A DNA stretch of 64,000 nt. Source: Cymbomonas tetramitiformis. Its lineage: Eukaryota; Chlorophyta; Pyramimonadophyceae; Pyramimonadales; Pyramimonadaceae. The position numbers and the translations under genes were made by a program. Location of the stretch: NCBI GenBank assembly GCA_001247695.2, contig LGRX02035467.1, positions 1 through 64,000 of the forward strand, given 5' to 3'. Under the pieces are notes generated by a model, which worked only from the letters and a program-made list of their open reading frames with translations, did no database searches and was not told the origin of the DNA. Positions 20,886 through 33,571 of this stretch are shown here, piece by piece; within the stretch, counting starts at the first letter, position 1, and every line of letters begins with the position of its first letter.

Positions 20886-23281
20886 CTTGCCACCATAAGT
20901 GCACAAAAGGTGACATCCCTGTACCTGAAACAGTTGGCACACGTGCTGCATCCCTGCTGTGTGAATCATATGCTAGAACACAGGGGCCTGGAGCCAAAAT
21001 AAACAGCACGCTCCTGGCTGCAATCCTGCACCCTAAGGCAAGCAACATATTGGCCACCCGTCCCCAAATATGGGCGAGCTATATATCAAATCCTGAAGGG
21101 GAAGCCCTCTGTCATAACAACCCAGCCGGTGGCAATCTCTATGCACTGGCTGCATCCCTGCAACAAAAATCGAAGAGAGGCAGGACACAAACAACTGTGA
21201 TTTGGTAGGACAGGCGTATACCTGTGATTGTGCACCCGGGGCTCCGTCCAAACGTGGGTGTAGATCGTAACATCCTTGCTGAGTTGCTTTTCGTTGTTCT
21301 ACAGGTCGCGTTCGTTGTTGCTCTACGTGTGACGCCGCCAGCAGCATTCGGTTGCTGGCGGCACTTAAATTTCTTCGTAGACGGCATTCGTTCTTGTAGG
21401 CCGGCTGACGGGCTGTGCCTAAGCCCGACGGTTTTCATGTTGTCACAAGCTTTCACTAACTGATATTTTGCAGGAATTTACTATTGATTTTCGAGCGCCT
21501 GTTTTGTATTCGTTCGTTCTGTTCGTTTCCCCTGTTGTGTGCGTTTTTTCCGAGGGCGATATCTGCACAGATTATGCAGCGTGGTTTCGAGTTCCACCGC
21601 TCTCACTGACTTTGCGCTCTGTAATTTTGCAGGATATTCCTGTTTCGCCGCAATGCTGAATGCCTGCTTGCCTTCCTGACTGCTTGTTTCGCGTGTGTGC
21701 TGTTACCCATGGCGTGTGCAACTGGTTATGTCATTTCATCTTATTTCTGACTTGTCTGCGTTTACTGCGTGCAGGTTTTTCTAATCTTTTATGCTCATCG
21801 GCGAGACGCATGTTGCCGTGTGGAATTTGTGAAGAGTGTATTTTGAGCTATTTTGCTTATTGTTCTCGAATGTTTGTTTGCCTGACTGTTTTTATGATTT
21901 TTGCAATATTTTTTCACTTCGTTCTGACGTTTTAGCGTTCGCTGTGTGCAGGTATTTCAGTTTAACTTTCATCGCTGGCGAATTGCATGTTGCTGTGCCC
22001 ATCATCCTGCCTAGCTTTTGGATATCAGAAGTCACTCCTTGATAGGATTTGTTTTGTTCATAGCTGTGACTTCATATTCGAAATAGTATGCACTGCGCTT
22101 TTATTGTAAATGTATATGCATAGTAATGTAATGAAAATAGAGTAGAAAATATAATCATGCTGTGCTAACGTGAGCGCATTCTCCTGCCGATTGTTAGTTA
22201 GTTTGAATATGCCAGCGTGTCAAAATTGTTTCTTCCGTAAACTGTAATATTATGTTTACAGTCATAATCTTTTGTACAAATTTCCGTACATATTCTGTCC
22301 GTAAATATCAGTCTTCTTTGTGTCGCTGCGACAATAATGAGTCCCCTACTCCCTGTTTGTCGCACTGCGACAATAATGAGTACCCTACTCCCTTTTGTCG
22401 TCCCAGAATATAATTGCTGTGTCGCATGGTGCGACAAAAATAATAGATCATGCGACAAAAATGAAGTGCTACCAGTTTCCGATACCTCTTTTTATATACA
22501 ACGCATATATACTCATATGCGGGTTACTAGTCGGGGAGGATTTTGTATGTTTGTAAGGCACATAAACATACACATGTATTTGCCCAAAAGTTTGTAAGGC
22601 ACATACACATACAATCACATATAGATACTGCCCCATGTACCGGTAACGGTTTCGACATGTCATACCACAACGACACATAGCTTGATCTTGCTTCACGGCT
22701 CCGGAACTTCGAGCGGTGGTTCGCAAACTTAAAGTTGCAGGTTGCACAATGTCCTTCAAATCCCACATTGGTCTTACTTTCATCAGGACTATCATTTTGA
22801 TGCAAATGCCGATCAAGTCTGTACCTATCCTTGGACCACTTTCTATGGAACCATTAGTTCGCAGAAGGTGGTCAGCACCATGAACTCACATCCAGGACAA
22901 TCCAGGACTAACAGACTTAACACACACTTCAGGAGAATTATACAGATTTACATTATGTGTGTGTGTGCATGAAGGAAGAACACAATTCATTACTGAAGTG
23001 ACATTACATAAAGTAGGATGCCAGTGTGTCTACCGATCTCCAAGATATAGTGTCAGATAGCTAAAGCAGAAGATGCATGGGAAGATCACGCGTGTCAGAC
23101 GCAGCAGAGCACGCAGGGCATAACTACAGAACTACCTGCGCCTGAGAATGCATGTGAAACCTCTCTGCACACTCACTCATGAAGAAAGTATGCACAAACT
23201 TAAGTATCTCTCTGCTCAGGATGTAAGAATATACACTGCACATTTTCCCTCCTACTCAGTACCGACTCAAGCAACTTAAGC
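20886..23281. other. No gene recognised; short repeats near 22.3-22.6 kb
   Basis: A 38-bp-class direct repeat occurs at about 22318-22397 (GCGACAATAATGAGT, CCCTACTCCC twice). A second short duplication lies near 22545-22612 (TTTGTAAGGCACATA twice). Plus-strand frames around 21468-21935 are hydrophobic and T-rich but have no family match and no clear start context. The part next to 23282 is likely the 3' flank of the coiled-coil gene. Confidence 0.5.
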
Positions 23282-26200
23282 TTAGTTTTTTCGCTGGCCT
23301 CCTCGGCGACCCTTGCCCTTAGTTTCAGCTGCCATCGCCTCTGCCAAGGTGGGCATGTCCTCCTGCAGTCAAGAAGTATTTTTTCTCAGAATAGGTTAAC
23401 TCAGAGACACACTCAAGGTCCCAACAAGTATCAGGCTTACTACAGCCCTTTACCAGCATCTATTTCACACTGCCATCTCAACCTCAGATCTGTGCGTTAC
23501 TTCTCTCCCTGGCAAGAGAGCAGGGATTTTCAGAAAATGAGAAAGAGACTTACTGTGCCGGGAACAGGTGCTGCTGCTGGTTGCTCAATTACACCCCACG
23601 TCTTCTGAGGAACAGCCCCACAACTTCACAAGGTGAGTCTCCGCACCACAATGACTCAGCACGTTCTGTAATTTGGGCACACAGTCGTTCCTGTAGAGAC
23701 AAGAATCTTGCAAGCAGACAATTTTCACAACACTTCTCTCTGTGTGTGTATTTCTCGGTAACGGGTGAACACACTGCATATTCTGTAAGAAGCCTTACCT
23801 TTGGCTTGGGCGGCTCGGCTGGAACCACAGGAGCAGGTGCAGGGATGCTCTCAGCTTCAGGCTGCGCCTCAGCTGCCGGGGCCGCAGTTTGTGCCAGGGC
23901 TGCGCTCGCTGCCGCCCTCGCTGCGACTGCAGCTTTCGGAGCCGGGGAAGAAGGCGCAACTTCGGGGGCTGGTGCAGCAGCAGGCTCTTCGATAGACGCC
24001 TCCGTTGAAGGCACTGGTGCAGCAGCCGCCTGCCTTCCACTGCGCTTGGCATTTCTCGCGGAGTTGCGCTGAGGCTGGGCTTGCGGCTTAGTGGAGACCA
24101 CCTCTGACTGCTCACTTAGATCCGTGGCGGGTGCATTCAATCGCAAAATTTCTTGATCTTTCTCTTTGAGTCCTGCCTGCAGCGAGGCCATCTGTGCCTG
24201 CATTGCCTCCATCTGCTTAGCCATATCCCGCATAGCGGCTTGCTTCTCCCTTTCGATGGCTTCTTCAATGATGGAAGCTTCCACCACAGAGGCCTCCATC
24301 GGCAGCACTCCGGCGCCAGGGGGAGGGACCGCCTTGACTCTCGCGGAAGCAGGCTTTGGAGCCAAATAGTCGGGCGACGTGATCTCCTTATGACCACTCT
24401 GTGACCACCGGCAAGTTCCCACAAGAGACACTGGTTTAGCGATCTCCATCTTCAAGAGAAACCTACGTCTGGATCCCTAACTTGCCAATAACGAGAAAAA
24501 AAAAACTTGAGGTCAGCTCCACACATATTGATCCCAGGAAAGCAGATGGGGCGCAAAAACGCATAATCTCAAAGGAAGCAAGAAAATAAGATCAGGCCCA
24601 GAGTGCGGACTTCACCTCCAACTCAACGAGACGCAACTGAACACGCTGCAGCTGCTGAGCAGCGGCAGGGAATGCACGCAGAGACACGGTGCGCGCTTGA
24701 AGTGATACGCTGATCTTCTTAACAATTGCCATAACCTCCTCAGACGAGTTCGTAATATCCTGCACACAACCTCCAGTTTTGCAGGTCGTCTGCTCGGCCA
24801 AAGTTTCATTTTGTGTGTGAGTGTGGGGACAAAATATCAGACCGGTAGCGGTCCCTCCTTGGCACCTTGTGAGCAACCCAGCCATGATAATAATTAAAAG
24901 TGCCTCAAGGAACAAGATCGCAGCAAGTAACCATCCCACAAGTGCACTTCTGCGCACTTGGCAGCACGTTCAAAGTGGCGCAGCTCTCGCACAGTCCTTC
25001 CGGTTCACTTGAAATCTGGGCCACCAGTGCCTCCAGACTACTATTGTAAAGTTCCAGTGAACAGAAACCGCCCAGATCCGAGCTGGAATACAGAGTAACG
25101 CATACCAAGGGACCAACTTAGCAATATCCAACCTAGCGCAGTTGACATATGCTCGATATGGTCTGAGCAAAGATAACTCACAGTTCCTCAACTAAAGTAT
25201 CCACGCCTGATATTTCCAAGCCTTCGAAAAGCACCGCAGAGGATGCTTTAGTTCCGTTCTCCATCTATCCAAATAATATACCACATAGGATAAAAATTGC
25301 AAACTGAGGAGAATCGTGTGGGAATGCAGTTGGTTGATAAACGTCAGATAAATACTGAAAAAACGAGTTTCCAAAACGTTTGCAACTCACCGCAACGCCC
25401 AGGTGACCTTACAAAGCCCTATTTCCAGTCCCCTAGTCCCCGTCACCCTGCACCCTCCCACCTTTGCCGAAGGCACTGTGGGCTGTGTGGGGCACCTTCA
25501 TCATATTCTTCATTTTTTGCTGTATTTGGGCCTGCTGCTGACTCATGCCCATCATCTTCACCTCCTCGTCGGGGAGCTGCGGGGGGGCCATTTTCGCGAC
25601 GCGCTCGGCACGCTGCCTCAGGTCAGCCTAAAGAACAGAAAATACATAACTGCTCAGTCTCCACCTCTCAACAGTGAACGGTACATGTATCTGACTTTTC
25701 CTTCGGTGCTGAAGTCACAGAAGAGCAGCAGCATCATAAAAACACAACTGAAAAAAATCGAGCGGGACTCCGTGAAAGACATCAGCTTTCTTCAATACCG
25801 TTCCGCACTCCGCAACTACTAATCGGTGGAAGCTTTGTCGGGGTATGTTGAACAGGTGTCAAGGAACTCGTTGTACAAGGACAAGTAGGCGTGCCAAGGG
25901 AAGGACCTGTTGCTGGTGCTTGTAGTCCAATTGACGTTCGATCGCTGAAAGGTACTCGTTAGGAGCTGAAGAGGCCTTAGCGTTTGTGGCTGTGGAGTGC
26001 TGCGTTGTCCATGTGGTAACTGATTGCCGATGCTGGGCTATCAAAGACTCCAAGCCCCGAGTTGACTGCGGTTTCCCACGCCGTGCAGTTAGAGGTATTA
26101 AATCGCAACAAGAACTCCATTTCAAAGTACGAGATCGTGGCACCCACGACAAACCTCCCAGATAAGCCTGAAAGCGAAGGAAAGCACACGTTCGCGCGAA

Positions 26201-29044
26201 TCGGATAACTTCACACCTGCAGCTGCTCTTCGTATCGTTGGATGGCCCTCACAACCTTCGCAGCTTCGTCTCTAGCGCTTTCCCCTTGAGCAGCTCCCTT
26301 GCCGCTTAAACCTTGCACCTTTGCTTGCACCTGTTTACAAGCGATCGTGGTCCTCCTCATGACAGGGTCCCGCTATAGGGAAGATCCCAGAAGTGTTCCT
26401 CTGCCCGTCACCTTCGTATACGACACGAGGGTTAAAGAAAGTTTAAGCGCAAACAGGCTTTCGCACCTGCTTTGCCTTCGCCTTGAGCTCCTGCAACTCG
26501 GCCTCCTTCGCGAGGATCTGCTGGGCAAGATGGCGGGCCTCGCTCTGCAGGGCGCTCTTCTGCTGCTCCTGAAGAGCCTTCGCCTGTCACGAAGAAGAAA
26601 CAGGTTGCCAATCGAAACAGAATAGCAGTACCTTGGAGGCCACAGCACTCTATTTATCGAAACTGCACGTCACGGCCGGGTCAGGATCCTGTAAAAGAAA
26701 CGTACAGCAAAATAGACGAGGGGCGAGGGATAACACTACCTTCTCTGCTTTCATATCCTTCTGTGACAAGTTGCAGGACTGAGAATCCGCAAGGCGGCCC
26801 TGAGATAGAGAAGCGAGTGTTTCCAAATATTGCAGGACTTCCACAGGGTTCGGAGCGCTCCCGTCGATTGCGCTCGTAGGCCGTGCACTTCCGGAGCTGG
26901 TGAGATCGAATTTGTTCTCGGTCACTCTGCGGAGTTACAGACTCTGGCATTGAGCTCATAGATATGGGGAGGGTAAAAACCAGGCGGCAGCTCCAACCCC
27001 TCAGCAGGAACGACTCAGCAGGAACTTCCATCTTTAAAGGCTTAACTTAAAAGTCCGACAAACTCTGCGTGAAGCAATCTACGACCTTGAAACTCTGCAC
27101 TGTTAACAAAACACTTCCTAGACGAGAGAGAGAGAGAGGAACAGAGAGAGAGAGGACGTGTTACCGCAAAAGTTCGGCCGAGCAGCGGATCCGCTCCGTT
27201 AGGTTGGCCGCCTGCGAGGGAAGAAAGGGAATCGTTATTATGCTTTCTCACGGCGGCGGTCCGCACGTGACCAGTACCACGACCACGCAGGATAAGCCTG
27301 CAACGTACAAACCTGGTTGCCGCTCGCCTCAAGTGTCTGCAGTCGAGCCGTGGTCTCCGATACCTCCTTATCCAACGCCTGCTAGATATATTCCGAAGTC
27401 AAAATCAGCAGAGCATATCGTTGAAGCATTTTCGCAGAGCACGCCCAAAAAGTTTTCCTTCACAAATAAGAAAAGCACGTTCTACCTGAAGCTTAGGAGC
27501 CAAAACGTCAGCGGCGGGCCCCCCTTGCTTTAAGGCACCGACAGCTGCAAACACTGCATGCTTAGCAGCGCCAACGATCTCGGATTCCTGCCACCACAGA
27601 AAAAATAGGAATGAGGCAACACCGCCAAACCAACGTGCGCTCACCAGAACTATCAGGGATGTGAAACGAGATCTGCGGGCACGCATAAGACTCTCCGATC
27701 GCTTCGAACCGCTACAATAAGAGGAGTAACGCTTTGGGGGGGGGGGCAAGAAGTTCCGGAAGAGAACCTCATCGACCATAGCTCGTGCCAGCTGTGCGGT
27801 CAATTGCGCAAGCAGGCCGCCGCTGTCGCCATTTACAGCCTGCGTTATGGCAATACATACAAACCGGAAAGTAAACTCGGAAAGCTTTTCCTGAGATTGC
27901 GCTTCGTGCGAAGAGGCAGCAAAGAAGCAGGAGATGCATCGCACAACAGCTCAGTGGATGATCTGATAACCATTGAGCTGCTGTAGAAGCGACGTAGCAG
28001 CCAGCTGCATCGTAGGTTCAGTACTCACAACGCGCAAAGACAGGGAGAGATCAACTACAAATATCAAAGAAGGGAGCGAAAAAAATGCACGGCGTTTGTG
28101 TCGCAAGAGGTGAGCAAAACGAAAAGCGTTTCTGATTGTGGGTTCACTCAAACCACCGCGCTTCCTGAAAGCAAGCCTTCAGGCGCGGAAACATTCAAGG
28201 GGCTTTTAGATAACGTTAAAAATGGTATCCAGAGACAAGCTTACCGGGCCCGTCAAAGTGAGGGAGAAAAGCTCCTTGAAACTTATCTCTTCCGTAGCAT
28301 CTAGAGGATGGTCAAGGCATTTCTGCGCTGCGATCTCAAGTGCGGAGCTCTCTAAAAGCACCTGGTCATTTTAAGTCCCATCAAAATAGTGTTTTAACGT
28401 TTACGGGCAAGAACAGAAAGAAACACTAATAGTAAGATCGTCTTTTGTTGAGTGTATTTTTTGGTATGCAGGCCTGGTCCAGACTCGCGGAAGAGAATGG
28501 CTGCATGCGGAAATACCTGCTTGAATGTATAGGACTTGCCACCTTTAGAGAACCGTTGGCTACTGGCTCGGTCCGACAGGCGCACCTGGTGATCACGATA
28601 AAAAAAATCTTAGTAATTAGCGCGAAACTGCACGTAAGGGTTATTTTCAGCACAGATAGAACAGTAAACAGTGGGCACCTGGCGAGTCCAGTCCGTGAAC
28701 AAGTCAACCCCTTGGTCCGCAGTAGTAAACGAGGCCGCAGCCTCCAACGCTTTGCTAAGAGCGTCTGCAGATGTTATGTTGTTTGTTGCCTTGCGCTTAT
28801 CCGCACTCACAAAGTTCTTAGCCCCAGCATCAGCGGATGGTGACTCTGCATTTGAGTTTGGTTTAGCGACTGCTGCAGCTGGTGTGGGAAGCTGATCGGA
28901 TTCTGCAGAGACATCTGCAGAAGCTCCCGATGCCGACTTATTCTTCTTCTTCTTATTTTTTTTCTTATTTGAGACATCGCCATCACCTTGCGAGTTATCC
29001 AGCAGTGCAAAAAAGGAGTTCGCTGTTTTTACACCGTACGACAT
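23282..29044 (-). CDS. Multi-exon coiled-coil protein, function unknown
   Basis: Start MSYGVKTANSFFALLDN, then a Lys/Asn run (KKKNKKKKNK) and a Ser/Ala-rich stretch. About 20 short exons with GT-AG borders follow. Those I can place include 28236-28361 (VLLESSALEIAAQKC), 27405-27600 part (ESEIVGAAKHAVFAAVGALK), ~27310-27375 (ALDKEVSETTARLQTLEA), ~26738-26935 (NPVEVLQYLETLASLSQGR), ~26475-26590 (AKALQEQQKSALQSEARHLA), 26217-26331 (AAKVVRAIQRYEEQLQ), 25496-25627 (ADLRQRAERVAKM, MGMSQQQAQIQQKM), ~24612-24760 (DITNSSEEVMAIVKKI) and ~23799-24455 (AAMRDMAKQMEAMQAQMASL, then Pro/Ala-rich). The last exon ends GKGRRGGQRKN. Heptad-rich helices dominate; there is no signal peptide or membrane span. The N-terminal FALL motif with a basic run loosely recalls GKAP1-type proteins, but this is weak. 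Exon joins in the middle need transcript data. Confidence 0.7.
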
Positions 29045-29380
29045 AGCTCAAGATTTGCGAAATAGAAGAAAAATCAGCCAAGTTTCCTAAACACGTTCCT
29101 GAATATCCAACAAAGTTGCCAAGCGCAGCCCGTGGGAAACCTTAACTGCAAAATATAAATGTCAATATAGAGGAAAGCCGTGCGTCAGTGTCGTCTTGAG
29201 CTGCTGAAGTGACTTGCGCTGGGCTGTTTTTCTTTTACCCTCACCTGTTTCTCTGTTTGCTTTGAGTGTGAGTCTCAGGGCTGGATCTCTCACATGACAT
29301 CGTTCCGATGCCTCTCATAAATAAGAATCTGGCTTGAGCGACGCGCGACGTTGAGATTCCGTCGCGTGAGGAGACACAGT

Positions 29381-29954
29381 TCAACAGTGATACTGTTGAT
29401 CCTGCGGATTCCCCGTAAATCGGATGACCGCCCAGTCACCTTGTCCGATCCGCTCCCGTTGGGTAGGAATGGCGAGAAAAAGAGCGGAAAGTAAGGCGAA
29501 GCAGCAAGGCAGCACTCCAGCGTCAGATCGGAGCCTGAGTTGGAGAACCCATTTTTAAGGGTGGGCGGGCAGGGAAGAAAAATTGCGTTAGGAAACGAAG
29601 AAGAAAGACGCAGCAATCGTCAGCAGGTAGGAAAAGTGAAGTATTTTCACCAATTTCCGACTTAAGAGCGACACTCTGCGACACTTGGACTTCGAAGCTG
29701 GAGGTGAACCGCCACTTCGCAATTCTTCATTTCCGCGATCCGGGGAGCGAGATCAGACGATCCGTCTCCTGAATGACGGTCATCACTGATGACGGAAGGA
29801 AAGTCGGCGATCAACAGTGATACTGTTGATCCTGCGGATTCCCCGTAAATCGGATGACCGCCCAGTCACCTTGTCCGATCCGCTCCCGTTGGGTAGGAAT
29901 GGCGAGAAAAAGAGCGGAAAGTAAGGCGAAGCAACAAGGCACCACTCCAGCGTC
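29381..29954. repeat. 144-bp direct repeat pair headed by a 19-bp palindrome
   Basis: Positions 29381-29524 and 29811-29954 are near-identical (differences such as GCAGCAAGGCAGC against GCAACAAGGCACC). Each begins with the perfect palindrome TCAACAGTGATACTGTTGA. They lie upstream of the coiled-coil gene start (29044), so one copy could be part of its 5' region. No coding content is supported. Confidence 0.85.
29680..29818. repeat. 139-bp repeat, copy 1 (partner at 39802-39940)
   Basis: It starts GACACTTGGACTTCGAAGCT and ends GATCAACAGT. The partner 10 kb to the right has the same length and, by eye, a single C/T difference. The two copies bracket the gag-only LTR element and the DIRS-like element. 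Confidence 0.9.
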
Positions 29955-30263
29955 GCCTCTCCGCCAACACTCACAACCCCCGCCTCTTGACGCCTTTTCA
30001 CCGCCAACTCTCAAACTCGAGCCAACAGAAATTAATAATCTCTTCTCACGGCGGCCAGATAATCCGTAGGAGTCTCAGCACAATAGATCGAAACTCACAG
30101 GTCGTGAGCGGAAGAATGAGAGCGGCCAAAATGTACAACGCGTGGAGCGACCTCGCCAGGGCTAGTGGCGCACGATGCAAATAAACTCTCGCTGCGACGA
30201 TACTCCCGTAAAAAAAACAATCCGCCACTGCCGATCTCCTGCGCAGCGAAGGCGAGCACAACG

Positions 30264-30523
30264 TGCTGAAATCTGTATAGGCAGCCCTGACCGGGAGTCC
30301 CGGTGCAGGCCCCTATGACAGATTCCTAGGTAGCCAACACTGGACCTGTGACTGATCCGTAAGCCCGTGCTGTGACACACCGAGTGTCACAGGTAGCTAG
30401 ACTCGAGACCGTTCCGACTCCGTGACCGTTCCGGGTATATCTAGCTTAGGGTTTATTTCTTATGAGAGTTTATCTATATTGGTTCACTGACTGTCTGATA
30501 TCTTGAACCGGGATATTCCAGTA
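30264..30523 (+). repeat. 5' LTR of the gag-only element
   Basis: 260 bp, beginning TGCTGAAATCTG and ending ATATTCCAGTA. It contains ACACCGAGTGTCACAGG and CCGTTCCGGGTATATCTAG. The primer-binding region would start GGTCGTGGACCC; I cannot name the tRNA. Confidence 0.92.
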
Positions 30524-30676
30524 GGTCGTGGACCCATTCCACGCTATATTCCACAGCTAGTTTGGCCATGATTGGCTAAAGCAGCCGCTTGGAGAGGTGG
30601 TGCGCGACGGCGCGTTTGGGGACTCACGGGAATTTTGAGATGAGCTGTTTGCGGTGAGCGTCTTTGAGCCGCAGCT

Positions 30677-33246
30677 ATGGGGGTTCGACCTGGACCGGGC
30701 CTAGTCGACGCAATGTTCATTTACGGTATTACGCTTGCCCTGATCCCGCTTGCTGCCGATTTTTGGGCTGGTGGCTCGAGCACCTTCGACCTCGACGACG
30801 TCTTCCAGTGCCCCTCGCTCGCATGGCTCTACCGCTCCTTCCGTGACTGTGACGTCGCATCTTCCCAACATTACCCGAACGCGCCCCGGCGTACCACCTC
30901 CCATCAGGCTTTCAAAGTTATGGGTGTTTCCACACGAGCAAAACGGTCCCTCACGAGGGACTCCGACATCGACGCCTCACTGAGGCTCACTGACGCGGTT
31001 CGCAACACGCCGACGGCCAAATCACCGGCTATTACGAACCCCGACCCTACTTCCAACACCGACGCCGACGTTGCGACGAGGAAGTATCTACAGGAGCAGT
31101 CCAAGCTTGTGGACGAGGTCTACAAGGGGCGGCTCCATCGGACATGGGCCAAGGGTATCCGCGAGGACATCCTTGGCGACAAGAAGCATTATTTCAACGG
31201 CACTTCTGACGCGGGTCTCCTCTCCGATGTGGTGGTTCAGCTGCGTACGGAGTTTGAGTCCGCTGGGCTGGACCTGGTCTCGTTCGACCTTGACGACCCC
31301 CAGGCTTTGGTGGTGGGCAAGGTGAACGCCCTGCTGTACGACGTGCTTGGGCTTATCATCGAGAAGCACAGCAACGCCCACGTCTGGCTTACGGGTACGG
31401 ACGCGTCTGCCGACCGAGATGGACGGCGTGCGCTGGTGGACATCGTGAAGCGCAGCGTACCAGTGGCGTTGCGGGAGTCCTTCCAGCAGGAGCATGCCGC
31501 GCTTAGTTATCCCGCAAACGTTGACCCGCAGCCGATTTTGGCTCGGGAACAACGTTTGGTGCGGGATAACAAGGCCGCCGACTGGACCCCACCGAGGCCA
31601 CCAGGAAGCTCAGCCTCTACAGCCGGCTTGACCCGGTATTCTACGCCGCGGTCAAGGTGCGTTACCCCATGGTGGCAGATCTCGCGGCGGTTTCACTCGG
31701 TGCTCTGCGCTCTCTGGTTGTAGAGATTTATCAGGCATGGGCGCAGACGGACGTGGGGAAGGCCGTTCTGGCCAAGCCCGCAGGTGGTGGCGCGTCGGCT
31801 CTGCTCACCAGCGGCGAGCACCAGGTACTTCTGGACAAGATCAAGGAGTTGACCGAGCTGGTACAGCGGCAGTGCGGGGCGGCTCCGCCGGTGGTGCAGC
31901 AGCAGCGGGATCCGCCGCAGCGGCAGCACGGGCAGCGCCGGCAGCAGCAGCGCGGGCAGTCACCGCGGGGCTTCCGCATGGGGGTCCAATCCCCACCGGC
32001 GGTGGGCTACGATCGTGACGAGCAGCGGGCTAAGCCGCTGTGTACCCGCTGCAAGAAGACTGGTAAGGACCTTTATCATTTCTACCGCGACTGCCCGCTT
32101 GGCGGTCGCCAACATTCCCCCACCTCGGCCGCGGCTTTCTGTATCCCCATCGACGACGAGGATGCGGAGGGCGTGCATGCCCTCGCCATGTGTGCTGTCT
32201 TTCAGGAGGCGGCGGATGATGGAGCTGAGGCCTTTGCCCGCGCGGCGACGGTGTACGGTCCGCCAGCGGTGCTGTGCGGGGGCGTTGTGGGAGGCATCGA
32301 CGTGTCGGCCTACGGCTTCTCCGTTGACGCGGTGACACCGGTGGCGGAGACGTCCGGTGACGACATCCTGCAGCGGCTGGACGACCTCGCGGCGGAGGTC
32401 AACGCGGCGGTAGAGCCTAAGGTACATTACACTCACGCCTCTTTCCCGCCGCCTGCGGGCATTGCGACGCAGGCTTCGGCTCTGGTGTGTGACGCTGCGA
32501 GCGCAGGTATCACACCAGAGGAGCAGGTTCCGGCAGGTGGTGCGGCGGCATCGGCATCCGCCGTGCCGGCCCCTGCTATGCCTGTCTTGGAGAATGAGCA
32601 AGAGCTCCTGGAGCTCTACGGCTACGGCCCGCCCGTGTCCCTTCAATCGACGCGGGTGACCACCACGGAGAAGTCCGGCGGTGAATTCGCGGGGGTTGTG
32701 GGAACTGCCAACCACTCCGCGGTTGCGCCGGTTGACTTGACCGGCTACGACACCGACGACTACGAGGATTTTGCAGACGGCAGCTTCGCCGTCAAGCCGC
32801 GGGCTCCGGCCATCTCGGCTAATCATGCGTCAGAGCCCGCAGCCCACGTGACTGAGTCTGGTGGTGCTTCCCGCACCTACGGATGTGGCAAGCCGCCATG
32901 GGGCTTCCCCGCACACGCGGGCCCGTGGGGTTTTCCTTACTTTGTCTCCCTCATTCTTTTCATCTCGATCATGGGTGTGGGGGCAGCCGCCTACACGGCG
33001 GCCAATGACATCGACTCTGTACAGGTATCGGGTCGGGCTGCACCGCAGCCTGTGCTGTGCAGGGGAGACTTATGCATCTACCCCGGTATATCCGAGCTGG
33101 ACCCCGTCACTCTGGATGCAGTACTGCACTCCCTGGGTGCTGCGACGGTGGTTCACCGGCCGCCTGACCCACTGGAGAGCAGTGCTGCAAGCTACTACCG
33201 TGGACATTGTGGTGACGGTGCTCCTCTGGACTTTGACCCCGAGTAG
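30677..33246 (+). pseudogene. Gag-like polyprotein with one -1 frame change
   Basis: Frame 1 (from 30677) gives a helical Gag-like region (DVATRKYLQEQSKLVDEVYK, then LLSDVVVQLRTEFESAGLDL). At about 31583-31590 (ACCCCACC) sense continues only after a -1 shift: TEATRKLSLYSRLDPVFYAA, then PMVADLAAVSLGALRSLVVE in the frame open to 33246. Then come a Gln/Arg-rich linker, a Cys-His motif (CTRCKKTGKDLYHFYRDC), an acidic Ala/Val-rich region and, near the C-terminus, one hydrophobic span (FVSLILFISIMGVGAAAY). The shift site may be a mutation or a programmed -1 slip; the run of four Cs could support either. A membrane span at the end of Gag is unusual. Confidence 0.7.
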
Positions 33247-33571
33247 CTTTACTTCTGGCTCTGGCAGTGCACCACTTTCTGGTGGTGTGCTGAGATGTGC
33301 TTTGACCTCAACATGGTCTTCAATTTGGTTTATGCTTTACTTTGACATCTACAATCTTCAATCTGGTTTGCTGCCACAGTGCTTTTCAGTAGTTTAGCAG
33401 GACCTGAGTGCCTGTATGTTTCTGCACTTGTGCCGGCTAGAGGGTTTCAATTTGTGTATCAGAATGGCACAGTTGAATTAGCAGTTAGGTTTGTCACCCT
33501 AGCTCCTACCCTAACTTATCTTACATTCTCTGACTTACCTGTCAGTCACCACCCACAGTGCTGGGGTGGTG

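Noticed and set aside
20234..21208. Overlapping open frames over 200 codons on both strands
   Set aside because: They read a stop-free minisatellite in several frames at once; the protein is a repeat of Cys/Ala/Arg-rich words with no family match.
21468..21935. Hydrophobic plus-strand frames (possible small membrane proteins)
   Set aside because: T-rich DNA gives Phe/Leu/Cys-rich translations; nothing else supports a gene.
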